Of a stretch of DNA of 13,571 nucleotides, positions 1 through 8,790 are shown piece after piece. The notes beneath the pieces were generated by a model. It was not told the DNA's origin. It searched no databases and saw only the letters and a program-made list of their open reading frames with translations. A program made the translations under genes and the position numbers. Origin of the DNA: an uncultured Erysipelotrichales bacterium (GTDB lineage: Bacteria; Bacillota_I; Bacilli_A; Erysipelotrichales; Coprobacillaceae); NCBI GenBank assembly GCA_934754755.1, contig CAKVJS010000015.1, forward strand, positions 1 through 13,571. The letters run 5' to 3'. How positions within the stretch are numbered: position 1 is the stretch's first letter; every line of letters begins with the position of its first letter.

Positions 1-47
1 GGAAAAGAGTGATTTACTAGAATAATTGTATAAAAGCCATTCATGAC

Positions 48-76
48 TAGAAACATATATTTTGATAGTATATAAT
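48..76 (+). promoter_or_regulatory. Candidate promoter of the PfoR-like gene
   Basis: A perfect -10 box TATAAT (71-76) lies 17 bases after a TAGAAA box (48-53), which matches four of six bases of TTGACA. Transcription would begin near 83, leaving a leader of about 24 bases before the ATG. A GGGAG tract at 87-91 lies inside this leader and can act as the ribosome site, though it is rather far from the start. Confidence 0.45.
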
Positions 77-106
77 GGATAAAAAAGGGAGAAAGAAAAA
101 AATACT

Positions 107-1102
107 ATGAAAAAATCGAACTATTTTGTATCCACTTTAAACGGTATGGCTTATGGCTTCTTTTGTAGTTTAATTATTGGTAATATCATGAAACAATTCG
201 GTACTATATTTCATATGCAGGATTTAATCATATGGGGTAATACGGCAAGTTATTTAATGGGACCCGCCATCGGGGTAGGTATTGCCTATGTAATCAACGC
301 TAAAGGATTGAATCTTATTGCTGCTGCTATTGCAGGAGCCATTGGAGCGGGAACTTTTTCTGGTAATCAAGCTAGTATTGGTAATCCAGTAACAGCGTAT
401 TTAGCCACTATTGCTAGTGTTGAGATTACTAAAATTATCCAGGGTAAAACGCCACTTGATATTCTCTTAGTACCCTTTGTTTCCATTACTGTGGCTGGTC
501 TATTAACCTTATTTATTACACCATACGCAAAAGCGTTTATGGATGGGGTGGCACAGGTTATAAACAGTAGCATGCAAATGCAACCATTCCTTATGTCTAT
601 ATTAGTGGCAACAGTTATGGGCTTGGCGATGACTGGACCAATTTCTTCAGCGGCTCTTGCGGTTATGCTTAACCTATCGGGTTTGGCAGCTGGTGCAGCT
701 TTAGCTGGATGCTGTGCACAAATGATGGGCTTTGCAGTAATGTCGATAGAAGATAATAATATTGGAAATATTCTTGCCGTTGGTTTAGGAACTAGTAAAT
801 TACAATTTAAAAATGTTGTTCGAAATCCTTTAATATTAATACCACCATTAATAGTAGGAATGATCATTAGTGTTATATCAACATTAGTGTTTCATATACA
901 ATGTAATGCTATTGGAGCAGGTATGGGGACTTCGGGACTCGTTGGAATATTATCGGCGCTCGATGTAATGGGCAGCCAATATGCATTAGTAATTGTAATT
1001 TTGGATATCATTGTGCCAGCATGTTTAACATACATTCTATACAGTACATTTAAAAAGGCTCGTTGGATAAAAAAAGGTGATTTAAGTTTGCAACAACTAT
1101 AA
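107..1102 (+). CDS. PfoR-type / PTS EIIC-like integral membrane protein
   Basis: A 331-residue, very hydrophobic protein with about eight to ten membrane segments. Gly/Ala-rich loops (GAGTFSGNQASIGNP around residues 81-95, and GLAAGAALAGCCAQMMGF around 192-209) are typical of the PTS_EIIC_2 family. That family includes Clostridium perfringens PfoR, first named as a regulator of perfringolysin O. Family members are membrane proteins related to the sugar-translocating subunit of the phosphotransferase system. Many stand alone without EIIA/EIIB partners, as here, so substrate and even transport activity are unknown. The ATG at 107 is chosen because it follows a purine-rich GGGAGAAAG tract and gives a full-length protein. 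A strong hairpin terminator follows directly, so the gene is monocistronic. I am confident of the family and not of the function. Confidence 0.75.
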   Translation: MKKSNYFVSTLNGMAYGFFCSLIIGNIMKQFGTIFHMQDLIIWGNTASYLMGPAIGVGIAYVINAKGLNLIAAAIAGAIGAGTFSGNQASIGNPVTAYLATIASVEITKIIQGKTPLDILLVPFVSITVAGLLTLFITPYAKAFMDGVAQVINSSMQMQPFLMSILVATVMGLAMTGPISSAALAVMLNLSGLAAGAALAGCCAQMMGFAVMSIEDNNIGNILAVGLGTSKLQFKNVVRNPLILIPPLIVGMIISVISTLVFHIQCNAIGAGMGTSGLVGILSALDVMGSQYALVIVILDIIVPACLTYILYSTFKKARWIKKGDLSLQQL

Positions 1103-1112
1103 GTATGTATAC

Positions 1113-1146
1113 ATAATACGGGTTTTTAGCCGTATTATTTTCTTAT
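1113..1146 (+). terminator. Intrinsic terminator after the PfoR-like gene
   Basis: ATAATACGG (1113-1121) pairs perfectly with CCGTATTAT (1130-1138) across an 8-base loop, giving a 9-bp stem followed by a T-rich tail. It starts ten bases after the stop codon. Confidence 0.85.
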
Positions 1147-1620
1147 ATGGGATTCTTTTTAATTTGATGCTAATGGATAATCGGGATATAAATAACGGTT
1201 ATTAATACGGTTTTTAGGTCGCGGGCTGCACTATGCTATATACCCTGAGATAAGCAGACTATTCTATAAATATATAACCTTAACAAGGGATGTTATTCAT
1301 TCCTAAAAAAGAAGATCGATCACTCTTCTTTTCTACATTCTTTAACAGTCTTTTTAATTCATGCAATAATAAAGTGTCTGTATTAGGGCTAATATAACCT
1401 CAACAATTCCTCTCTTTGTAGCATAGCTAAAAGGATATATCTAAGCGATTACCACTTATACACTATCAAACACTGTTAGAATTGCTTTATTAAAATGTTT
1501 ACATTGACTATAGAAGGAGCCTAGCTATTTTTTTGTAGTATTATATCCTGTATATATAGTGATTATTATTGTGTTTATTAGCTAAAGTCATAAAGCTCCA
1601 TTATTTTTTTATTTAAAGTA
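1139..1620. other. Gene-poor stretch between the PfoR-like gene and the tRNAs
   Basis: About 480 bases without an intact gene on either strand. It holds a partial copy of the preceding terminator's ascending arm and loop (AATACGGTTTTTAG, 1204-1217). It also holds a 9-bp hairpin at 1307-1332 (AAAAGAAGA with TCTTCTTTT), whose T-tract lies on the minus-strand side, and short broken reading frames on the minus strand that may be the remains of a gene. I recognise no riboswitch, T-box or rRNA segment. Confidence 0.5.
1280..1448 (-). pseudogene. Possible decayed gene remnant, family unknown
   Basis: Two short open frames on the minus strand overlap as if separated by one frameshift. One covers 1392-1448 and contains the run AMLQREELLRLY. 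The other covers 1283-1399, reads SPNTDTLLLHELKRLLKNVEKK in parts, and ends at a TAA at 1280-1282. Their make-up (leucine, lysine and glutamate in amphipathic order) looks protein-like. Further broken frames continue up to about 1500. There is no intact start, ribosome site or recognisable motif, and frames of this length do arise by chance in A+T-rich DNA. I give no function and only low confidence. Confidence 0.2.
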
Positions 1621-1649
1621 TTGACTTGTATATTCAGTCATGATATTAT
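1621..1649 (+). promoter_or_regulatory. Promoter of the tRNA-Ile/tRNA-Ala unit
   Basis: TTGACT (1621-1626) and TATTAT (1644-1649) are 17 bases apart, and a TG sits one base before the -10 box (extended -10). This is a near-consensus housekeeping promoter with a predicted start near 1656, just before the mature tRNA at 1669. Confidence 0.75.
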
Positions 1650-1668
1650 AGGTGAGCAGTTGATTAAT

Positions 1669-1745
<77 letters not shown>

Positions 1746-1770
1746 TTAATTAATTTAAATAAGCTTTAGA

Positions 1771-1846
1771 GGGGCCTTAGCTCAGCTGGGAGAGCACCTG
1801 CCTTGCACGCAGGGGGTCAGCGGTTCGATCCCGCTAGGCTCCACCA
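1771..1846 (+). tRNA. tRNA-Ala, anticodon UGC
   Basis: The 76-base cloverleaf has acceptor arms GGGGCCT and AGGCTCC. The third pair is G-T (G3:U70), the main identity element for alanyl-tRNA synthetase. The anticodon stem CCTGC/GCAGG encloses loop CTTGCAC, with TGC at 1804-1806. CCA is encoded. The Ile(GAU)-Ala(UGC) order is the classic pair of 16S-23S spacers, but no rRNA lies in this window. Confidence 0.97.
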
Positions 1847-1860
1847 AATATACATATGAC

Positions 1861-1888
1861 CTATTATAATTATTATAATAGTTTTTTT
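1861..1888 (+). terminator. Terminator of the tRNA-Ile/Ala unit
   Basis: CTATTATAA (1861-1869) pairs with TTATAATAG (1873-1881) around a 3-base loop and is followed by seven T residues (1882-1888). The stem is A+T-rich but perfect. Confidence 0.8.
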
Positions 1889-1907
1889 ATTGTCTAATTT
1901 CTGATAT

Positions 1908-1933
1908 AAAAAAACAACAAGTATCTCTTGTTG
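1908..1933 (-). terminator. Terminator of tRNA-Lys
   Basis: Read on the minus strand, CAACAAG and CTTGTTG form a 7-bp stem (1915-1921 with 1927-1933). Seven T residues follow (the A-run at 1908-1914), ending the tRNA-Lys transcript. It lies back to back with the tRNA-Ala terminator. Confidence 0.85.
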
Positions 1934-1946
1934 CTGTTTTATATAT

Positions 1947-2022
1947 TGGTGATCCGCAGGCGATTCGAACGCCTGACCCTCTGATTAAAAGTCAGATGCT
2001 CTACCAGCTGAGCTAGCGGATC
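1947..2022 (-). tRNA. tRNA-Lys, anticodon UUU
   Basis: The minus-strand cloverleaf of 76 bases has acceptor arms GATCCGC and GCGGATC (perfect pairing). The D arm is AGCTCAGCTGG. The anticodon stem CTGA/TCAG encloses a loop containing TTTT, giving UUU, and the T arm contains CGTTCGAATCG. CCA is encoded (TGG at 1947-1949 on the plus strand). It has its own promoter and terminator and is convergent with the tRNA-Ile/Ala unit. Confidence 0.96.
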
Positions 2023-2036
2023 ATAAATACTTGTAC

Positions 2037-2065
2037 AATATATCATGTAATTACTACAATGTAAA
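2037..2065 (-). promoter_or_regulatory. Promoter of tRNA-Lys
   Basis: On the minus strand, TTTACA (2060-2065) and TATATT (2037-2042) are separated by 17 bases. The predicted start lies a few bases before the mature 5' end at 2022. Confidence 0.7.
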
Positions 2066-2151
2066 GAGAAACTACATAATAAATGAATAAAAACTAAAGT
2101 ATAGCGATATTTATCGAGTAATAGTATGTTTTGTTTTTTTAATAAATTCCA

Positions 2152-2180
2152 TTACATCTGTGACTTCTAAGTGTTATACT
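2152..2180 (+). promoter_or_regulatory. Candidate promoter of the C-S lyase gene
   Basis: TATACT (2175-2180) is preceded by TG plus one base, an extended -10 element. A weak -35-like TTACAT (2152-2157) sits 17 bases upstream. The 12-base core AAGTGTTATACT occurs again before the operon that starts at 7430. Confidence 0.5.
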
Positions 2181-2202
2181 AAAATATATAGGGGGTAAAG
2201 GT

Positions 2203-3390
2203 ATGTATGATTTTGATGAGATAATTGATCGTAGGGGAACAGATAGCGTAAAATGGGATGGTTTTGAATCACAGGGAAAGCCAAAAGATGTTTTACCTAT
2301 GTGGGTGGCTGATATGGATTTTCGCTCACCTAAGCCAGTTATGGATGCTTTGCATAAACGGATCGATCATGGGGTATATGGATACACAATGGTCAGTGAT
2401 ACGTATAAAGAGGCTGTTGTAAACTGGATGTCCAGGCGTCATCATTGGCAGATTGATTCCAATTGGATTATTACCTCACCGGGTGTGGTAGCAGCTTTGA
2501 AAATTGCAGTTAATGCACTGACGAAGGAAAAGGATAGTATCATTATCCAAAAGCCGGTATATTATCCTTTTGACTTTGCTATTGCTTTAAATAATCGACG
2601 CATTATTAGAAATCATATGAACTATGATGGTTCTAAGTATACTATTAATTTTGAAGATTTTGAACAAAAGATAATTGACCATAATGTCAAGCTCTATATC
2701 CTTTGTAATCCACACAATCCAGTGGGTCGTGTTTTTACGCAGGAGGAATTACAACGATTAGGGGATATCTGTAAAAAACATAATGTCATAGTCATTAGTG
2801 ATGAGATTCATCAGGATATTGTGTTCAAAGGGCACACCCATATTCCGTTTTATAACGTAGATCCATCCTTTAAAGAGTTTTCTATTGTTTTTACAGCGCC
2901 AAGTAAAACCTTTAATTTGGCTGGACTACAAACATCAAATATCATAGTTGCTAATGAAAAAATCCGTAACCAATTACAGAGTCAAATCGATAAAAGTGGA
3001 ATATCACAACCAAATCTGCTGGGGCTTCTTGCTTGCCAAACAGCTTATAATGAATGTGAAGATTGGTGCGATGAAATGATTGCATATGTGGAAGGAAATA
3101 TCCATTTCATGTCTGATTTTTTACAAACAAGAATACCAGAATTAAAGATGATACAGCCAGAGGGAACATATCTTGTATGGCTGGATTGTCGCGCTTTACA
3201 CATGGATTGTGATGCATTAGAAAAGTTTATGTTGGAAAAGGCTAAGCTTTGGCTAGATGAAGGATATATATTTTGTAAAAAGGAGGGTGCAGGGTGTGAA
3301 CGAATCAATATAGCAGCGCCTCGTAAAGTGATTGAAAGAGCCTTATTACAATTAGAAGAAGCGGTAAAAAGCATTGGTGTACACGCATAA
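2203..3390 (+). CDS. patB: MalY/PatB-type PLP-dependent cystathionine beta-lyase
   Basis: The 395-residue protein belongs to fold-type I aminotransferases of the MalY/PatB group. These enzymes cleave the C-S bond of cystathionine or cysteine conjugates, giving pyruvate, ammonia and a thiol (homocysteine from cystathionine), in the cytoplasm. Visible marks are the N-terminal ADMDF (36-40), CNPHNPVGR (168-176) and SDEIH (199-203). The Schiff-base lysine is K235 in APSKTFNLAGL. The late motif is GTYLVWLDCR (321-330), and the carboxylate-binding arginine region is INIAAPR (368-374). Length is typical. A GGGGG ribosome site at 2191-2195 lies seven bases before the ATG. In this group MalY also represses a maltose regulator and PatB is a broad C-S lyase. 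The sequence cannot tell these roles apart, and no mal or methionine genes adjoin. There is no clear terminator before the pyrG promoter. Confidence 0.88.
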   Translation: MYDFDEIIDRRGTDSVKWDGFESQGKPKDVLPMWVADMDFRSPKPVMDALHKRIDHGVYGYTMVSDTYKEAVVNWMSRRHHWQIDSNWIITSPGVVAALKIAVNALTKEKDSIIIQKPVYYPFDFAIALNNRRIIRNHMNYDGSKYTINFEDFEQKIIDHNVKLYILCNPHNPVGRVFTQEELQRLGDICKKHNVIVISDEIHQDIVFKGHTHIPFYNVDPSFKEFSIVFTAPSKTFNLAGLQTSNIIVANEKIRNQLQSQIDKSGISQPNLLGLLACQTAYNECEDWCDEMIAYVEGNIHFMSDFLQTRIPELKMIQPEGTYLVWLDCRALHMDCDALEKFMLEKAKLWLDEGYIFCKKEGAGCERINIAAPRKVIERALLQLEEAVKSIGVHA

Positions 3391-3416
3391 TTCATCTTAA
3401 ATCATATAAAAATTTG

Positions 3417-3445
3417 TTGCTTTAGATTAAACTCTTTGTTAGAAT
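3417..3445 (+). promoter_or_regulatory. pyrG promoter
   Basis: TTGCTT (3417-3422) and TAGAAT (3440-3445) are 17 bases apart. Six bases later comes AGGGC, so transcription should begin at the first G of GGGC (3452). That is the initially transcribed sequence required by the pyrG control mechanism described in the next entry. Confidence 0.75.
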
Positions 3446-3449
3446 ATAA

Positions 3450-5111
<1,662 letters not shown>

Positions 5112-5124
5112 TTTACATAAAAAG

Positions 5125-5150
5125 AGCCATCGATCCGATGGCTTTTATCT
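5125..5150 (+). terminator. pyrG terminator
   Basis: AGCCATCG (5125-5132) pairs with CGATGGCT (5136-5143) around a 3-base loop, giving an 8-bp G+C-containing stem. A T-rich tail follows, 13 bases after the stop codon. Confidence 0.85.
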
Positions 5151-5179
5151 TTATTTATGTAGATAATCACTCTGTAGTA

Positions 5180-5188
5180 TGCTAAAAT
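5180..5188 (+). promoter_or_regulatory. Candidate extended -10 promoter of ispF-gltX
   Basis: TGCTAAAAT is an extended -10 element (TG, one base, TAAAAT) located 17 bases before the ispF start. I see no good -35 box at the expected distance, so this is tentative. A promoter here is expected because the pyrG terminator lies just upstream. Confidence 0.4.
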
Positions 5189-5205
5189 AGCGATGAGGTG
5201 GTAAG

Positions 5206-5685
5206 ATGTATCGAATTGGACAAGCGATTGATATCCATCCTTTAGTGGATAATCGAAAACTTATATTAGGTGGTGTTACAATTCCTTTTCATAAAGGATT
5301 AGGCGGACATAGTGATGCCGATGTTTTAGTACATGCCATTATGGAGAGCATTATCGGTGCTTTAGGATTGGGAGATTTAGGTAAACACTTTAGCGATCGA
5401 GACCTTACCTATAAAGGGATTAGTTCCCTAGTATTATTAAAAGAAACAAAAAAAATGATGGACCTAGCAGGGTATATCATTAATAATATGGATGCTACGG
5501 TTTTACTTGAAAAACCAATGTTAGCACCCTATATCCCTTCTATGAAGGAAAATATTAGTAGCGTCTTAGATTGTTCCATGGACAAAGTAAATATTAAAGC
5601 TACTAGGGGCGAATCTTTAGGATATATTGGTAGACAAGAAGGTGCACAAGCACAGTGTGTCGTCATGTTAAAGAAAAGAGGATAG
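5206..5685 (+). CDS. ispF: 2-C-methyl-D-erythritol 2,4-cyclodiphosphate synthase
   Basis: A 159-residue protein of normal length for IspF, the trimeric enzyme of the non-mevalonate (MEP) isoprenoid pathway. It cyclises CDP-methylerythritol 2-phosphate and releases CMP. The metal ligands are D9 and H11 (IDIHP) and H43. The substrate loop GHSDADV (34-40) and the block [14 protein letters not shown] (51-64) are intact, and [13 protein letters not shown] near the C-terminus contacts the cytidine. GAGG before the ATG is the ribosome site. The gene is followed after four bases by gltX, as in the ispD-ispF-gltX cluster of Bacillus, but ispD is absent here. Confidence 0.96.
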   Translation: MYRIGQAIDIHPLVDNRKLILGGVTIPFHKGLGGHSDADVLVHAIMESIIGALGLGDLGKHFSDRDLTYKGISSLVLLKETKKMMDLAGYIINNMDATVLLEKPMLAPYIPSMKENISSVLDCSMDKVNIKATRGESLGYIGRQEGAQAQCVVMLKKRG

Positions 5686-5689
5686 GAAG

Positions 5690-7126
5690 ATGAAAAAAGT
5701 AAGAGTGCGGTATGCGCCAAGTCCAACCGGGCATTTACATATCGGTGGAGCTAGAACAGCCTTATTTAATTATTTATTCGCAAAGCACCACCAAGGAGAT
5801 TTTATTGTTCGTATTGAAGATACTGACATACAAAGAAATATAGCAGGTGGGGAACATAGCCAATTGGATAATTTGCGATGGTTAGGTATTATACCCGATG
5901 AATCACCAGAAAATCCAAACGCAAACTATGCGCCATATCGACAAATGGAACGACTTTCCTTATATCAAGAATATGTAGAACAATTATTGGAAAAAGGTTT
6001 AGCGTATAAATGTTTTTGCAGCCCAGAAGAATTAGAAGCGGAGCATGAGCGACAAACGCAAATGGGAAAAGCGCCGATGTACAATGGGGCTTGTACACAT
6101 CTTACGGAGGAACAAATACAAGCTAATGAAGCAGCAGGTAAGCCTTATACTATTCGAATTCGTGTACCGAAAAACAAGGTGTATACATTCCATGATATTA
6201 TTCGTGGAGAGGTTAGTTTTGCTTCGGAGGATATCGGTGATTGGGTTATTGTAAAGGCTAATGGCATTCCAACGTATAATTTTGCGGTCGCTATTGATGA
6301 TTATAAAATGGATATTACGCATGTTTTTCGTGGCGAAGAACATTTAAGTAATACCCCTAAACAATTGATGATTTTTGATATGTTAGATACGCAGGCACCG
6401 CAATATGGACATATGACATTGATTGTTAATGAAGAAAGAAAGAAATTATCAAAGCGAGATGAATCCATTATGCAATTCGTCTCACAATATAAAGAAGAAG
6501 GGTATCTAGCGCCAGCTATGTTTAACTTTATGGCTCTGTTAGGATGGTCTCCAGAAGGAGAACAAGAAATTCTAACGAAGGAAGAATTGATTTCTATATT
6601 TGATGCGGATCGATTATCGAAATCGCCCTCTATGTTTGATAAGAGTAAGCTAATGTGGGTAAATAACCGTTATATTAATGCATTACCAATCAAGGAACTG
6701 GTCAATCTATGTCAACCATTCCTTGCAAAAGCATATGATTTACAAGGGATTGATGCATCTTGGCTACAAGAGTTAGTATCCATTTATCAAGAACAATTAT
6801 CTTATGGAGCGCAAATCGTTGAACTGACCAAGGTTTTCTTCGAAACGGCAGTAACTTTACAGGAAGAAGAAAAACAATTTATGGAAGAAGCTAGTATTCC
6901 TACTACTTTGGCTGTATTTAGAAAACAAATAATGGAAAATAGTGAATTCACTAAAGAATCGGTTAAGCAAGCCATTAAAAAGACGCAAAAAGAAGCTGGT
7001 GTCAAAGGTAAGATGTTATATATGCCTTTGCGTATCGCAGTTTCTGGGTCAATGCATGGGCCGGATCTAGTTAGTACTATCGTTTTATTAGGAAAAGATA
7101 AAGTACTGCAGAGGCTTGCGCAATAG
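5690..7126 (+). CDS. gltX: Glutamyl-tRNA synthetase
   Basis: A 478-residue class I synthetase that charges tRNA-Glu with glutamate in the cytoplasm. The HIGH signature is seen in [13 protein letters not shown] (10-22), and the KMSKS-type loop is KLSKR (252-256). C108, C110, C135 and H137 fall at the spacing of the zinc ligands known from E. coli GluRS (CxC, 25 residues, CxH), so a bound zinc is plausible. The C-terminal anticodon-binding domain ends in the usual form ([14 protein letters not shown]). The ribosome site AGAGGA overlaps the end of ispF and the gap is four bases, so the two genes are co-transcribed. If the organism lacks GlnRS, this enzyme may also charge tRNA-Gln; that cannot be judged here. 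Confidence 0.97.
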   Translation: MKKVRVRYAPSPTGHLHIGGARTALFNYLFAKHHQGDFIVRIEDTDIQRNIAGGEHSQLDNLRWLGIIPDESPENPNANYAPYRQMERLSLYQEYVEQLLEKGLAYKCFCSPEELEAEHERQTQMGKAPMYNGACTHLTEEQIQANEAAGKPYTIRIRVPKNKVYTFHDIIRGEVSFASEDIGDWVIVKANGIPTYNFAVAIDDYKMDITHVFRGEEHLSNTPKQLMIFDMLDTQAPQYGHMTLIVNEERKKLSKRDESIMQFVSQYKEEGYLAPAMFNFMALLGWSPEGEQEILTKEELISIFDADRLSKSPSMFDKSKLMWVNNRYINALPIKELVNLCQPFLAKAYDLQGIDASWLQELVSIYQEQLSYGAQIVELTKVFFETAVTLQEEEKQFMEEASIPTTLAVFRKQIMENSEFTKESVKQAIKKTQKEAGVKGKMLYMPLRIAVSGSMHGPDLVSTIVLLGKDKVLQRLAQ

Positions 7127-7128
7127 AA

Positions 7129-7153
7129 AAAAATGCTTGTACAAGCATTTTTA
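7129..7153 (+). terminator. ispF-gltX terminator
   Basis: AAAAATGCTTG and CAAGCATTTTT form a perfect inverted repeat centred at 7140-7141, with T residues on the downstream side and A residues on the upstream side. It starts two bases after the gltX stop and could work in both directions. Confidence 0.85.
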
Positions 7154-7394
7154 TAAGTATGGACAGTAAGGTTTAATTTTGGTTATTTATAGTATATACA
7201 TTGTAAGGGAACAGAGAATGAAAAGTACTAATATAACGTAAATTAAAGAATTGTCCGAGTAACCATAGTATGCATTATTATACATATTGTCTCATCTCTT
7301 TCCATAGTATCATATGTTATTTGTTCTAGTTTTGTTACTATCGGGATGAATAATGCAGTATTTATTGTTATTCTACCATATTTGTATAAAAAAA
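7154..7394. other. Intergenic stretch with no recognised gene
   Basis: About 240 A+T-rich bases between the gltX terminator and the next promoter. I see a direct repeat CCATAGTAT (7263-7271 and 7302-7310) and an 8-base inverted pair GCATTATT/AATAATGC (7272-7279 and 7349-7356). No coding frame has a convincing start or ribosome site, and no known RNA motif is visible. Confidence 0.5.
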
Positions 7395-7395
7395 G

Positions 7396-7404
7396 TGTTA
7401 TACT
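7396..7404 (+). promoter_or_regulatory. Candidate extended -10 promoter of the Ig-like/pseudorhomboid operon
   Basis: TG, one base and TATACT form an extended -10 element. The surrounding AAGTGTTATACT is identical to the core before the C-S lyase gene. The -35 region is weak. The RNA would start near 7411, close to the AGGTGA ribosome site at 7418-7423. Confidence 0.5.
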
Positions 7405-7429
7405 TTAGGATAGGGATAGGTGATCACTC

Positions 7430-8212
7430 GTGAAGCATAAAATTACAAAGGGAACCACATTGTTTTTTGTTGCGGTAAGCGCATTATTTACTATTATGAC
7501 GCTGCATATTAAGCCAATACAACTAAAGGCAAAGGTGTTCGTTTATGAATATAAAAAGGATGTAGTGTCGAGGCATGTCGAAGACTATATTTCAGCGCCC
7601 CAGACAATCATTGATAAAGCTATGTTAGATATGTCTAGTGTTAAAGAATCACCAGGTGTATATCCGGCTAGTATTAACTATATGAAAAGAGCCTATCGCT
7701 TTACGATTAAGGTTGTTGAACCAATTAAACCAATGGCAAAAGCGAAACGGGTGCAACTTCATGTAAATCCAAATACAGAAGTATGGGCTAACGATGTACT
7801 AACTATCCTTGATAAGACTCGAAAGATTCATGCCTACTTCTTAAATGAGGATGGTAGTTTAGTTAGTCATAAAGCATTTAGTACCGATGGACAGTATATC
7901 GAAAACCTGATCGCTAAAGACCAGACAGGAAATCGATCACCGAAATTTCGGGTTAAAATAATCGTTGGTCGGTTAGGTGACAAGCCTATATTAGAGGGTG
8001 TTGATGAAATAACCATAAAAGTAGGTAGTGTGTTTGATCCAATGCAAGGGGTTAATGCATATAACAATGATAATCAAGATATTACCAAGAACATTGTTAT
8101 TATTGGCAATACGGTTAACACCAAAGAAAAGGGAATCTATGAAGTAATATATAAGGTAGTGGACGATAATAATCTAATGACCCAGAGATCTCGTAAAGTC
8201 ATAGTAAGATAG
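7430..8212 (+). CDS. Membrane-anchored protein with Ig-like (DUF5011-type) domain
   Basis: A 260-residue protein. Residues 1-8 are basic and 9-26 are hydrophobic, which gives an uncleaved signal anchor or signal peptide. No lipobox cysteine is seen, so most of the chain should lie outside the cell. The C-terminal 75 residues (about 186-260: KPILEGVDEITIKVGSVFDP, then KEKGIYEVIYKVVDDN, ending RKVIV) match the DUF5011 bacterial Ig-like pattern. Residues 36-98 and 105-180 end in similar beta-strand phrases (FTIKVVE, FRVKIIV) and may be two more beta-sandwich modules. The GTG start at 7430 is chosen for the AGGTGA site upstream and the charged-hydrophobic N-terminus. It is the first gene of an operon with a pseudorhomboid and a DUF188 gene. 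It has no sortase motif. Function is unknown; a structural or binding role at the envelope is an inference. Confidence 0.7.
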   Translation: MKHKITKGTTLFFVAVSALFTIMTLHIKPIQLKAKVFVYEYKKDVVSRHVEDYISAPQTIIDKAMLDMSSVKESPGVYPASINYMKRAYRFTIKVVEPIKPMAKAKRVQLHVNPNTEVWANDVLTILDKTRKIHAYFLNEDGSLVSHKAFSTDGQYIENLIAKDQTGNRSPKFRVKIIVGRLGDKPILEGVDEITIKVGSVFDPMQGVNAYNNDNQDITKNIVIIGNTVNTKEKGIYEVIYKVVDDNNLMTQRSRKVIVR

Positions 8213-8220
8213 GTGATAAA

Positions 8221-8790
8221 GTGATAACCAGAGTAATCATTATAATTTGTATCGGACTGTTTATGTACATACATTATAAACAAAAAAAAGGATATGATAT
8301 ATTGTCGCTAGCTATTACTTGTGGTGCTTTATATCGACCCTTAATTGAGGAGGAAAATGAGTACTGGCGGTTTATAGTAGCTAATTTTCTTCATATTGAT
8401 ACTTGGCAATTATGGATTAATGTATATGCCATATACTATGTTGGTAATTTTATCGAACAATATGTAGGTTGGCTGGCCTATAGTTATATTATTTTAATGG
8501 CTTGTTTAGTTACAATGATAACAATTTATTGCCTGCAGAAACGCTCTATGGAGACGATTATCAGTTTGGGTGCTGGAGGAATTTTTAATGGACTTTTAGG
8601 TGCTTTACTAGCCATTGCTATTCTTATGCCAGATACATCTCTCTTAAAGTATTTGATTCCAGTTATAGGTATTACTTTTTTTCTTTCGGTGTGGCGACCG
8701 CAAATAACTAAAACGGGATACTTAGGCGGTTTTGTTGGAGGATTCTTGGCGATTTTGATATTATCGATATCAGGTTTATGCATATCTTAA
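8221..8790 (+). CDS. Rhomboid-family membrane protein lacking catalytic residues (pseudorhomboid)
   Basis: A 189-residue protein with about six membrane segments. The block WRFIVANFLHIDTWQLWIN (49-67) followed by a hydrophobic stretch and EQYVG matches the rhomboid region after TM1. SLGAGGIFNGLLGALL (115-130) matches the GxSG active-site helix, and GYLGGFVGGF (166-175) matches the last helix. Set against E. coli GlpG by motif, serine 201 is G119 (GAGG instead of GASG), histidine 254 is Y167 and histidine 150 is Q63. Asparagine 154 is kept as N67. Both catalytic-dyad residues are missing, so intramembrane protease activity is not expected. The frame is intact, so this is a maintained pseudoenzyme and not debris. 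The GTG start follows a GGTGAT site and is eight bases after the Ig-like gene. A role in holding or folding a single-pass membrane partner, perhaps the Ig-like protein, is inference. Confidence 0.75.
   Translation: MITRVIIIICIGLFMYIHYKQKKGYDILSLAITCGALYRPLIEEENEYWRFIVANFLHIDTWQLWINVYAIYYVGNFIEQYVGWLAYSYIILMACLVTMITIYCLQKRSMETIISLGAGGIFNGLLGALLAIAILMPDTSLLKYLIPVIGITFFLSVWRPQITKTGYLGGFVGGFLAILILSISGLCIS

Noticed and set aside
367..867. A 166-codon open frame on the minus strand
   Set aside because: It lies wholly antisense to the PfoR-like gene, has no ribosome site, and its proline/isoleucine-rich text mirrors the hydrophobic codons of the sense strand.
1191..1203. Palindrome AATAACGGTTATT as a possible operator
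   Set aside because: A single 13-base A+T-rich palindrome with no nearby promoter or gene; expected by chance.
6032..6343. Open frames on both strands inside gltX
   Set aside because: GltX is clearly intact through this region with conserved motifs; the other frames have no start signals or recognisable content.
7243..7407. A roughly 50-codon open frame on the minus strand between gltX and the Ig-like gene
   Set aside because: The only ATG leaves about 20 codons, there is no ribosome site, and it runs into the opposing promoter; it fits chance in A+T-rich DNA.
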